Assembly: GCA_024276995.1 (NCBI GenBank)
Contig: JAJRWB010000031.1
Location: 27,488 to 91,487, forward strand
Direction: 5' to 3'
Length of the DNA: 64,000 nt
From: Candidatus Eiseniibacteriota bacterium
GTDB lineage: Bacteria; Orphanbacterota; Orphanbacteria; Orphanbacterales; Orphanbacteraceae
Shown: piece after piece, positions 44,395-53,622 of the stretch
How positions within the stretch are numbered: the stretch's first letter is position 1
How the letters are laid out: every line of letters starts with the position of its first letter
Notes under the pieces: model-generated
Told to the model about the DNA's origin: nothing
The model's database searches: none
The model's input: only the letters and a program-made list of their open reading frames with translations
Position numbers and translations under genes: made by a program

Positions 44395-44919
44395 ATGAAA
44401 CAGCTCCTTACGCTCCTGGCGATCGTCGGTCTCGTCTCTCTGCAATGCGGAAGGGGGACGAAGAAAGAGGAAACGCCCGAAAAAAGTTCCTATACCCACA
44501 CGTCCGTGACGGACGAATCTCCTCCCGATCCCCCGTCGATCGACCCCGACCGGGAGGAGGCCCTCTACACCGGCACCGACGTCGAGAAACTTCTCGCCAA
44601 GTACGAACTGCTTGTCGAACGAATACGTCTCGAAAGGAAGAACGGCGTCTACAACGCCAACGTGGCGCTCAACAGGGGATTGATCCCTATCGCCGACGAT
44701 CACCACGAACTTCTGAAAGAGGGGCTCATCGATACGACGCTGCACCGGGAGATCAGCATGCTCGCCGTGCACGTGCTCGCCGACTACCTGAACCAAGACA
44801 ACGATCCGGGCGGAAAGAAATTCGCCGAGCGGATGGCGAAGATCAGGGCGATGCTCCCGGAACACTCCTCGGCGACCGGGGCGGCCGGCTCTCCCCCGTC
44901 AGATCGAACTTCCGAATAA
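44395..44919 (+). CDS. Small lipoprotein of unknown function
   Basis: The 174-residue protein begins with a hydrophobic signal ending V-S-L-Q-C, a lipobox. A Lys/Glu/Pro-rich spacer (20-60) is followed by a helical region (60-150) with no recognised motif. The last 25 residues overlap, tail to tail, the 3' end of thpR on the other strand (77 bp). No homologue family is recognised. Confidence 0.7.
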   Translation: MKQLLTLLAIVGLVSLQCGRGTKKEETPEKSSYTHTSVTDESPPDPPSIDPDREEALYTGTDVEKLLAKYELLVERIRLERKNGVYNANVALNRGLIPIADDHHELLKEGLIDTTLHREISMLAVHVLADYLNQDNDPGGKKFAERMAKIRAMLPEHSSATGAAGSPPSDRTSE

Positions 44920-45469
44920 CGTCGTACTTCGCCCCATCCGCCGTGAGCGTGCTGCGCATGAGAAGGATCGCCCGGGCGGCGAACCGGAGCGGATCGAGTT
45001 CGATCCCGTCGATCTGATCGAGTATTTTCGCCGGCAGCGGCGCCTTCACGCGGCCCACGGTGATATGGGGGTGAAATCTCTTCTCCCCGCCGAAACCGAG
45101 GGATGCCAGCGCGTCGTCGAGTACCCGCGCAAGGTTCCTTATCGCATCCCCCCCCTCGCCGAGACCGACCCAGAGTACCCGCGGCGCCTCGATCCGGGGG
45201 AAGGCGCCAGCGTCGCCGAGAACCGCGTCGAACGGCCCGGCCGCCGAGGCGACCGCGCCGACCGCCTCCTCCACGGCGGTGCAAAGAGACTGGGTGATAT
45301 CGCCGAGAAAGCAAAGCGTCACATGCAGGTTTTCGCGGGGCACCCAGCGGACGGGAAGACGCTTCCGCCGGAGGATGGACCACTTCTCGTCGATCTCCGC
45401 CTCGATCGCGTCGCCTGGTGAAAGAGCGAGAAACGCGCGGATCGTCGGCACGCGCACCTTGCTCCTCAC
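44843..45469 (-). CDS. thpR: RNA 2',3'-cyclic phosphodiesterase (ThpR/LigT)
   Basis: The 208-residue 2H phosphoesterase has both His-x-Thr motifs: H-V-T-L near residue 48 and H-I-T-V near 133. Family members open 2',3'-cyclic phosphates on RNA and ligate tRNA halves in vitro. It starts with GTG overlapping the cinA stop (GTGA). cinA-thpR adjacency is common in bacteria. Confidence 0.93.
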   Translation of the reverse strand: MRSKVRVPTIRAFLALSPGDAIEAEIDEKWSILRRKRLPVRWVPRENLHVTLCFLGDITQSLCTAVEEAVGAVASAAGPFDAVLGDAGAFPRIEAPRVLWVGLGEGGDAIRNLARVLDDALASLGFGGEKRFHPHITVGRVKAPLPAKILDQIDGIELDPLRFAARAILLMRSTLTADGAKYDVIRKFDLTGESRPPRSPRSVPGASP

Positions 45470-46722
45470 TCCGACCCCCCGATCAGGTGGAGCCGAACAA
45501 GATCGACCACGTTCCGCGCGGCGCGTTCGCGCACACGGGCACGATCACCCGGGATATTCCACTCTTTCACCACGCACGTCCCGTCGGCGGCGAGGGCGCC
45601 GTACACCCGCCCGGCGGGCTTTCCCTCCCCCGCACCGGGACCGGCGAACCCGGTGACACCCACCCCGAGGTCGGCGCCGGCGACGCTTCTCACTTTCGAC
45701 GCGAGCTCTTCCGCCACCGCGGCGGAGACGACGCCCTCCCGTTCGATGAGATCGCCCGGCACCCCGACGCGCGCCTCTTTCGCGGTCACCGTGTACGGAA
45801 CGAGTCCCTCGACAAAAAATGCGCTGCTCCCCGGCACCGACGTGAGGAGTGTCGCCACGAGCCCGCCGGTGCACGATTCCGCCACCGCGATCGTCTTGCG
45901 GTAGAGCGCCAGTAGGTAAGCGGTCACCTCCTCGAGTTCCTCACCCCGGGTGGAATACACCTTATCCCCGAGAAGATCGGCGGCCTCCTCCACCATGCGG
46001 TCGAGCCTCCCCTCCGCCACTCCACCCACCGGCGCGGTTTCATCGAAGCGGATCGTCACCCCCCGCTCCTCCGGGAGGAACGACACCTTCACACTCCGTT
46101 CACGCTCCAGCAGCGGCCCGATCACCTCGGCCACCCGCGTCTCGCCGATGCCCCACGTTCGGACCTCTCGCTCCTTCGGGGGCGATCCCCCGAAAGCACT
46201 CTTCACGAAGGGAACCAGCCCCTCGTCGGTGAGCGCGCGAAGCTCGGCAGGCACGCCGGGGAAGGCGAACAGGTCGGTGCGTCCGATTCTCATGTGGAGC
46301 CCGGGGGCGAGACCGACGCGGTTCGCCACCCTTTCCGCGCCCCGGGGGATGAGCGCCTGCGCCATGTTGATGGCGGGCATGCGGATCTTCCGATCGCGGA
46401 AGAAAACCTCGATCTCCCTGGAAAGCGCCGGATCGACCACGAGTTCCACGCCGGCGAGGCGCGCCAGCGCGGAGCGTGTCCGGTCATCGACGGTCACGCC
46501 GAGCCCCCCGGTGACCACCACCAACTCCACGCGAAGGACGGCATCCCTTAAAGCGGCAAGGATCTCCGTCTCGCCGTCGCCCACGGTGACGTGGCGGATC
46601 ACTTTCACGCCGGCGGAACGGAGTTTCCTTGTGATATAAATAAAATTGGTGTCCGCCGTGGCACCGCTCAGAAGTTCGTCCCCGACAGCCACCACTTCGG
46701 CGACGGCACCGGCGGGTTTCAC
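45466..46722 (-). CDS. cinA: CinA: nicotinamide-nucleotide amidase / competence-damage protein
   Basis: The 418-residue protein has the N-terminal MoaB-like pyrophosphatase domain (V-A-V-G-D-E-L-L-S-G near the start, V-V-T-G-G-L-G near 74) and the C-terminal PncC amidase domain (A-V-A-E-S-C-T-G-G, V-P-G-S-S, G-V-T-G-F-A-G-P). It acts in NMN deamidation and pyridine-nucleotide recycling. The T-G-G-L-G-P motif here reads T-G-G-L-G-V. The GTG at 46722 overlaps the pgpA stop; longer in-frame sequence overlaps pgpA and is not used. Confidence 0.93.
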   Translation of the reverse strand: MKPAGAVAEVVAVGDELLSGATADTNFIYITRKLRSAGVKVIRHVTVGDGETEILAALRDAVLRVELVVVTGGLGVTVDDRTRSALARLAGVELVVDPALSREIEVFFRDRKIRMPAINMAQALIPRGAERVANRVGLAPGLHMRIGRTDLFAFPGVPAELRALTDEGLVPFVKSAFGGSPPKEREVRTWGIGETRVAEVIGPLLERERSVKVSFLPEERGVTIRFDETAPVGGVAEGRLDRMVEEAADLLGDKVYSTRGEELEEVTAYLLALYRKTIAVAESCTGGLVATLLTSVPGSSAFFVEGLVPYTVTAKEARVGVPGDLIEREGVVSAAVAEELASKVRSVAGADLGVGVTGFAGPGAGEGKPAGRVYGALAADGTCVVKEWNIPGDRARVRERAARNVVDLVRLHLIGGSE

Positions 46723-47222
46723 GAGATCGCCGCCCACACGAAGAGCGCCGCACGCAAGAGCACGTTGGAGTAGATCCCCGCCATCACGTCGTCGAGCATG
46801 ATTCCCCATCCGCCGGGGGCCTTTTCGAGACGCCTCGCGGGGAACGGTTTCAGAATGTCCATGGCGCGAAAGATGAAGAAGCCGAATACGACGGCGACGG
46901 GGGAATTCGGTATCGCCATGAGCGTGACGATCATGCCCGCCACCTCGTCGATCACGACGATGCCGGGATCCCGCCCGTGGATCCGCTCCGCCTTCGTGGC
47001 GGACCAGACCCCGGCAAAGAAGACGACCACGAGAGAGAGCGCCGCGACCGAGATCGACCACTCCGGGATTCCTCCCACGTGGCCGGGGAGGAAGATCAGG
47101 ATCGCCGCGGTGAACGAGCCGGCCGTCCCGGGCGCCACCGGGGCGAGTCCCGACGGACCGACGGCGTACACCCATCGCGTCAGCCGCTCGCCCGCCGATT
47201 CCTTTCTTTTCGAATCGGACAT
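46719..47222 (-). CDS. pgpA: Phosphatidylglycerophosphatase A
   Basis: PgpA dephosphorylates phosphatidylglycerophosphate to phosphatidylglycerol. The 167-residue membrane protein has P-V-A-P-G-T-A-G-S near residue 29, D-P-x-x-V-V-I-D-E-V-A-G-M near 85 and K-P-F-P-A-R-R-L-E. The ATG at 47222 has AGGAG five bases upstream. It follows pgsA directly, giving the two consecutive steps of phosphatidylglycerol synthesis. Confidence 0.93.
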   Translation of the reverse strand: MSDSKRKESAGERLTRWVYAVGPSGLAPVAPGTAGSFTAAILIFLPGHVGGIPEWSISVAALSLVVVFFAGVWSATKAERIHGRDPGIVVIDEVAGMIVTLMAIPNSPVAVVFGFFIFRAMDILKPFPARRLEKAPGGWGIMLDDVMAGIYSNVLLRAALFVWAAIS

Positions 47223-47230
47223 CAACTCTC

Positions 47231-47824
47231 CTAGCGAAGTACCCGCTTGAGAAATTCCCGGTTGGCGAGAAGATAGTAGAGTCCCGTGGAAAGGGACTGG
47301 ACCATCGTCACGACAAGCAGGAGGAAGAGGAACGGTTCGAAGTTCTTTTCCCCCACGATGAAAAGGGGTGTGCCGTACCGTTCACGGGTCATAACGATCA
47401 GGATATGAAGGAGCGTCAGGATGATCAGCACCATTTGGAAGGCGGTCTTCCACTTCGCGGCGCCGCTCGAGGGGATAACGAGCCCCCGGTACGCCGCCAC
47501 CGTCCGGAAACCGGTGATGAGAAACTCCCGCGCCACGATGACCACCACCATCCACCCGACGATATACCAGAGACCGAGAGCGAGGAACGAGATGAGTGCC
47601 ATGCTGACGAGAAGTTTGTCCGCCAGCGGGTCCATCAGCTTTCCGAAGCTGGTGATCACGCCGGTCTTCCTGGCGAGATATCCGTCGTAGAGGTCGGTGA
47701 GGGAAGCGATGACGAAAAGGAGGAACGCGACATAGCGGCTGAGCAGGTTGTCATAGAGAAGACAGATCATGAAAATCGGACTGAGGATGATCCGCGACAC
47801 GGTCAGCTTGTTCGGAAGATTCAT
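47231..47824 (-). CDS. pgsA: CDP-diacylglycerol-glycerol-3-phosphate 3-phosphatidyltransferase
   Basis: PgsA commits CDP-diacylglycerol to phosphatidylglycerol. The 197-residue membrane enzyme has the full CDP-alcohol phosphotransferase motif, D-G-Y-L-A-R then G-K-L-M-D-P-L-A-D-K (about residues 48-70), and N-L-P-N-K-L-T-V-S-R at its start. It precedes pgpA in the same transcript. Confidence 0.95.
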   Translation of the reverse strand: MNLPNKLTVSRIILSPIFMICLLYDNLLSRYVAFLLFVIASLTDLYDGYLARKTGVITSFGKLMDPLADKLLVSMALISFLALGLWYIVGWMVVVIVAREFLITGFRTVAAYRGLVIPSSGAAKWKTAFQMVLIILTLLHILIVMTRERYGTPLFIVGEKNFEPFLFLLLVVTMVQSLSTGLYYLLANREFLKRVLR

Positions 47825-47887
47825 CGGCGAATCCGATCACGGCTCCGGCCGCGGCCCGGACCTGTTCCACCCGGCGCGGCGTCCTTT

Positions 47888-48487
47888 CTACTCCAGTTCC
47901 CTCCGACCGTTGAGCGCGCGGGCGAGAGTGAGCTGATCGGCGAACTCCAGTTCTCCACCCACCGGCACGCCACGGGCGATCCGGCTGACCGTGACGTCGA
48001 GCTTCCGGAGCGCCTCGGCGATATAGTACGCCGTGGCGTCGCCCTCGACGGTCGGGTTCGTGGCGAGCACGACCTCCGACACACCGTCGTTACGGCACCG
48101 CTCCACCAGCTCGCCGATGCGAAGCGCCTCCGGCCGCACCCCCTCCAGCGGGGAGAGCACGCCATGGAGGACATGATAGGTGCCGCGGAAAACACCCGTA
48201 GATTCCACGACGTGGATGTCGCTCGGCTGCTCCACCACGCAGATCGTCGAAGTATCCCGGCGGGGGTCTTCACACAGTTCGCATGTTTCCGCCTCGGTAT
48301 AGTTGCCGCATACCGAGCAGAGCCGCACCTTCTCCTTCACCGCCGCCAGATCACGCGCCAGGAGACGCACTTCATCGGCGGGGGTGCGAAGAATGTGGAA
48401 CGCGATGCGCACCGCCGACTTCGTCCCGATACCGGGGAGCTTCTTCAGCTCCGCCACCAGGCTTTCAAGGGATTTCGATTGGAACAC
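47888..48487 (-). CDS. recR: Recombination protein RecR
   Basis: RecR acts with RecF/RecO in loading RecA. The 199-residue protein has the helix-hairpin-helix (L-P-G-I-G-T-K-S-A), a C4 zinc finger (C-S-V-C and C-E-L-C) and a Toprim domain (T-I-C-V-V-E, then E-V-V-L-A-T-N-P-T-V-E-G-D-A-T-A). GTG start. The order dnaX-ybaB-recR is the widely conserved one. Confidence 0.96.
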   Translation of the reverse strand: MFQSKSLESLVAELKKLPGIGTKSAVRIAFHILRTPADEVRLLARDLAAVKEKVRLCSVCGNYTEAETCELCEDPRRDTSTICVVEQPSDIHVVESTGVFRGTYHVLHGVLSPLEGVRPEALRIGELVERCRNDGVSEVVLATNPTVEGDATAYYIAEALRKLDVTVSRIARGVPVGGELEFADQLTLARALNGRRELE

Positions 48488-48510
48488 GTGAAGATCCCAT
48501 GGCGCACCGC

Positions 48511-48840
48511 CTAGAAAAGGCCGCCCAGCCCGCCTCCGAGTCCGCCGGCGAGCCCGCCCGTGGCCTTGTTCATTTCCTCCTGCGCCAGCTCGCCCGCTTT
48601 CCGCAACCCTTCGTTCACGGCGGCGGTCACCAGGTCCTGGAGCATCTCCACATCGTCTGGGTCGACCACCTCCGCGTTGATCCGCACCTCGAGCACTTCC
48701 TGCCTCCCCGTGACTACTACGGTTACCTGGCCCCCCCCGGCGGTGGCCTCCACCGTCATATCGCCGAGCGCCTTCTGCACCTCGGCCATCTTGCTCTGCA
48801 TCTGCTTCGCCTGCTTCATCAGGTTCATCATGTCCTTCAA
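48511..48840 (-). CDS. ybaB: YbaB/EbfC nucleoid-associated protein
   Basis: The 109-residue protein matches YbaB/EbfC: Q-A-K-Q-M-Q-S-K-M-A-E-V-Q, then G-G-G-Q-V-T-V-V-V-T-G, then D-P-D-D-V-E-M-L-Q-D-L-V. These small dimers bind DNA. The TTG start has GAGGAG at good spacing. The C-terminal Gly-rich stretch is typical. Located between dnaX and recR as usual. Confidence 0.93.
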   Translation of the reverse strand: MKDMMNLMKQAKQMQSKMAEVQKALGDMTVEATAGGGQVTVVVTGRQEVLEVRINAEVVDPDDVEMLQDLVTAAVNEGLRKAGELAQEEMNKATGGLAGGLGGGLGGLF

Positions 48841-48871
48841 ATCGAAGCTCCTCGCTGAGAATACCGGTTGA

Positions 48872-50485
<1,614 letters not shown>

Positions 50486-50595
50486 GTCGCCTTTCTCCCC
50501 GGACGGCGGGGCGGGGCGCTTTCAAATCGGTAACGGGTCGTGCACCCCTCTTCGACTCCACCCGGCGAAGCTTGAGACAAAAAGCGACTCAGACC

Positions 50596-50694
50596 AAGCG
50601 AACCCGCGGCGCACGGCAAAAAACCGCTTACCGCTGCTACCTTCCGGTCCTGACGGGGTTCACAGATCACCGTCGCGCGGGACCTGGCCTTCGA
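50596..50694 (-). ncRNA. ffs: SRP RNA (4.5S type)
   Basis: The minus strand contains the SRP RNA hallmark: GTCAGGACCGGAAGGTAGCAGC near 50650-50630, with GGAAG and AGCAGC facing the GTCAGGAC arm. Flanking arms pair (CCCGCG near 50682 with CGCGGG near 50606). About 100 nt is the usual small bacterial form; ends are approximate. It partners FtsY, also in this window, and precedes dnaX. Confidence 0.92.
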
Positions 50695-50819
50695 CGCCGC
50701 TGATCGTCCGCCGCGTCCGTCGTGTCGAGCCTGGGAGGGGAATTCAACCCCGCTGTAGCGGATTGCGGGTACAGGGCACCGCTAACTCCCCGTCTAGCAC
50801 GACCCGAACCTGTTCGAAG

Positions 50820-50895
50820 TGGTGGAGATGAGCGGGATCGAACCGCCGACCTCTGCCTTGCGAAGGCAGCGCTCTCCCATCTGAGCTACATCCCC
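50820..50895 (-). tRNA. tRNA-Ala (anticodon CGC)
   Basis: A 76-nt minus-strand tRNA with acceptor GGGGATG/CATCTCC, D-arm AGCTCAGATGGGAGAGC and anticodon loop TTCGCAA (anticodon CGC), T-arm GGTTCGATCCC, encoded CCA. It reads GCG. Upstream of the SRP RNA. Confidence 0.94.
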
Positions 50896-50912
50896 ATCAA
50901 GCCTTATCGATC

Positions 50913-51002
50913 TGGCGGAGAGAGTGGGATTCGAACCCACGGTAGAGTTGCCCCTACACGTGATTTCCAGTCACGCCGATTCAGCCGCTCTCGCATCTCT
51001 CC
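50913..51002 (-). tRNA. tRNA-Ser (anticodon GGA)
   Basis: A 90-nt minus-strand tRNA with acceptor GGAGAGA/TCTCTCC, a long variable arm typical of serine tRNAs, anticodon loop CTGGAAA (anticodon GGA), T-loop TTCGAAT, discriminator G and encoded CCA. Confidence 0.94.
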
Positions 51003-51025
51003 CGTTTCCATCGAACGAACAATTC

Positions 51026-51115
51026 TGGCGGAGAGAGTGGGATTCGAACCCACGGACGAGTTACCCCGTCAACGGTTTTCGAGACCGTCCCGTTCAACCG
51101 CTCCGGCATCTCTCC
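51026..51115 (-). tRNA. tRNA-Ser (anticodon CGA)
   Basis: A 90-nt minus-strand tRNA 23 bp from the GGA isoacceptor, sharing its acceptor stem and T-arm sequence. The anticodon loop is CTCGAAA (anticodon CGA), with a long variable arm and encoded CCA. The two look like diverged copies. Confidence 0.94.
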
Positions 51116-51226
51116 GAGAAGAATTGTATGCGTTTTCCCGTTTGATTCAAGGGGAATCGGCCGGAAAGGGGCCCTGCCGGAAGGTGGGCGGCCCGTGCGG
51201 AATCGCCGGAAAGGGGAAGGGCGCGC

Positions 51227-51697
51227 CTATTCCTCCTTTCGGCGCTTCTTCCGGAAGAACTCTTCGAGGATCCCGCCCGATTCCCGTTCCAAGACGCCGT
51301 GGATCACGTCGACACGGTGGTTCAGCCTTGGATCGCGCACGACATCGGCGAGGGAGACGACGGCGCCCGCCTTCGGGTCGACGGCGCCGAAGACGAGGCG
51401 GTCGAGCCGGGCGAGGACGATCGCGCCGGCGCACATGAAGCACGGTTCGAGGGTGACGTAGAGCGTCGCGCCGTGGAGCCGGCGGCTTCCGAGCGCCTCG
51501 GCCGCCGCGCCGATGGCGACGATCTCCGCGTGGGCGGTCGGGTCGTTCGCCCCCTCGGTGCGGTTGTGCCCCCTGCCGATAAGCCGTCCCCCGTGCACGA
51601 TCACCGCACCCACCGGCACTTCGTCTTCGGCGGCGGCCTTTTCCGCCTCTCGGAGGGCGATGCTCATCCAGGCGGCGTGGTCGTTTTCGGAAATCAT
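51227..51697 (-). CDS. tadA: tRNA-specific adenosine deaminase
   Basis: TadA converts A34 to inosine in tRNA-Arg(ACG), and such a tRNA is present at 57929-58002. The 156-residue deaminase has H-A-E-I-V-A-I (zinc His and catalytic Glu) and P-C-F-M-C-A-G-A-I (zinc Cys pair), plus G-A-V-D-P-K-A-G-A-V. The ATG at 51697 overlaps the stop of the upstream gene (ATGA). Confidence 0.95.
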   Translation of the reverse strand: MISENDHAAWMSIALREAEKAAAEDEVPVGAVIVHGGRLIGRGHNRTEGANDPTAHAEIVAIGAAAEALGSRRLHGATLYVTLEPCFMCAGAIVLARLDRLVFGAVDPKAGAVVSLADVVRDPRLNHRVDVIHGVLERESGGILEEFFRKKRRKEE

Positions 51698-53622
51698 CGC
51701 GGACTCCCCTCTTTCGCCATCTCCCTCCGGAGCGCCGCCGCGAGGGGATGCCCCGGCAACAGGGCGATCCCTTTCCGTGCAGGGTCGACCGCCTCCTCTC
51801 TCCTGCCGAGACGCACGAGCAGCTCGGCCAGGTAGAGATATGGCTCCCCCTCGCCGGGGGCGAGACGGATCGCCTCGCGAAGTTGCGCCTCCGCCGGGTG
51901 AAGCTCGCCCGCTCCGACGAGAGAAACCCCGGCGATCATCCGCGTCCGCCATGAACGGGGCGCGCGATCGACCGCGCGGAGCGCCATGGCGGCCGCCTCC
52001 GCCGGGCGGCCGGCGTCACGATATGCCTTCGCCATGTGTACCCACCCCTCGTCGGCGCGATCGGCGAGAAGCGCGGCGTTGTCGAGTTCCGCCATCGCCC
52101 TCTCGCTCCGCCCGGCACGGAAAAGATTCGCCGCGTAGCGCAGATGAAACCCGAAAAGAACCTCCCGTTCCATCGTGTCGACACGATCATAAGGCCTCGC
52201 ACGAAGATCGAACCGGTCCCACCCGCCGTTCCAGCGCACCGGCTCTCCCGGCTTCGCCTCCTTCTGCACGATTCCCCACGGGACAAGCACCGTTCCCGGG
52301 GGGGCGCCCGCCCGGCTCGAGAAATACCGTCCGCCGCCCCCCTTCGCCCGCGGATGGATCACGCCTCGCGGCGCGGTGACACGCACGTCGGGTCGGATCG
52401 AGAGGACCGTTTGTGCATAAATCACCGGGAAAAGGAGCTGCCCCTCGTCGACGTAGAGGCTCGCCCCCCTGTCGAGAGGACCGAGCGCGACGCGCGCCAG
52501 ATCGCCGGCGGCATGGTCGTCCGACAGGTCGTGGCGGGCGAAACGTCCCGGCAGCGACGGTGCCAGGAGCAGAAGGAAGAGCCACGGGAGGAGACGCCGC
52601 CCGGCGAGACGCCCGATCGATACCGCCGCAAGCGCCGCGAGGGCGCACAGCGCCGCCGCGAAGGGGAGGAAGAAGACGCGGTTCCCCTCGATCGAAACCG
52701 CCGTATCTTCTACATGAAGGAGCGCCGGCAGGCAAACCGTCGCGAGAACCAGGAAGAAAAGTAGGAGAGTTCCTTCCCGTTTTCTCGTGCGGATGAGAGA
52801 AGCCGCCCCGATGAGGGCGAGGGAAAGAACCGGGAGGCCGAAATCATCGTACACATACGACCAGGGGAGGGCGAGTCGCGAGAGGAGGGGGATTCCGTTC
52901 GTCCCGCCATGGAGGAGATCGCCGTAACCGGCGCGGCTGATGTGCCGCCAAAGCCCGGAGACGGTCGACGGGTCGCCCCAGCGGACGATCGCGTCGCCGG
53001 CGGCACGGATCGGCAGATAAAGATGCACCGTCCAGGGAAGGAGGAAGAGCATGCAGGCCGTCGCCACGATCTTCCGGCCGACCGGGCACCGCCCGCGCCT
53101 CAGGACGACCCAGATAGCGAGAGGAGGAAGATAGAAGATGCCGATCGGGTGGTGCGCCGCCCCGACACCCGCCACGTACGAGGCGAGGAGGAGACCGGCG
53201 CTCCACGGCTCGCGCAGTGCCGCCGGCACGATCGCGAGAAGCATCGTCATCGACAGGGGATACACCTCCGCGACTGTAGCGAGGCTCCAGAAGAGAGGCG
53301 AGAGGCCGAGCAGCGTCGCACCGAACAACGCGGCGCCGGAGGACCGGCCGGCGCGAAGAAGGATCCAGTAGAGTATCCCCGCCGCGACGGCGGCAAAAAG
53401 AGCCGACATCAGGTTCATGCGATAGGCATCTCCCCCGCCGGTGAGGGAGAGTTTCGCGAGGAGAAGATAGAGCGAATAGCCCGGCGGATGGGCGACGCCG
53501 AGCTGCGCCGCCGCGGCGGCAAGTTCCGCGGAATCGCCGAACCAGCAGCCGGGCGCCGCGGTGAAGGCGTAGCAAGTGAAGAGAGCCGCCGATACGAGAC
53601 ACGCCTGGTAAGACGGCTTCAC
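51694..53622 (-). CDS. DUF2723-type membrane glycosyltransferase-like protein with TPR tail
   Basis: The 642-residue protein has about ten membrane helices (1-385), with D-S-A-E-L-A-A-A-A near residue 30 and A-H-P-P-G-Y-S in the first loop, the pattern of DUF2723, a protein O-mannosyltransferase-like family. Its soluble C-terminal 180 residues form TPR-like helices. GTG start overlapping the previous stop (GTGA). The acceptor is unknown. Confidence 0.85.
   Translation of the reverse strand: MKPSYQACLVSAALFTCYAFTAAPGCWFGDSAELAAAAAQLGVAHPPGYSLYLLLAKLSLTGGGDAYRMNLMSALFAAVAAGILYWILLRAGRSSGAALFGATLLGLSPLFWSLATVAEVYPLSMTMLLAIVPAALREPWSAGLLLASYVAGVGAAHHPIGIFYLPPLAIWVVLRRGRCPVGRKIVATACMLFLLPWTVHLYLPIRAAGDAIVRWGDPSTVSGLWRHISRAGYGDLLHGGTNGIPLLSRLALPWSYVYDDFGLPVLSLALIGAASLIRTRKREGTLLLFFLVLATVCLPALLHVEDTAVSIEGNRVFFLPFAAALCALAALAAVSIGRLAGRRLLPWLFLLLLAPSLPGRFARHDLSDDHAAGDLARVALGPLDRGASLYVDEGQLLFPVIYAQTVLSIRPDVRVTAPRGVIHPRAKGGGGRYFSSRAGAPPGTVLVPWGIVQKEAKPGEPVRWNGGWDRFDLRARPYDRVDTMEREVLFGFHLRYAANLFRAGRSERAMAELDNAALLADRADEGWVHMAKAYRDAGRPAEAAAMALRAVDRAPRSWRTRMIAGVSLVGAGELHPAEAQLREAIRLAPGEGEPYLYLAELLVRLGRREEAVDPARKGIALLPGHPLAAALRREMAKEGSPR

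Noticed and set aside
50722..51438. Plus-strand open frame across the tRNA-Ala and tRNA-Ser genes
   Set aside because: It runs through three tRNAs and into tadA antisense; no protein motif.
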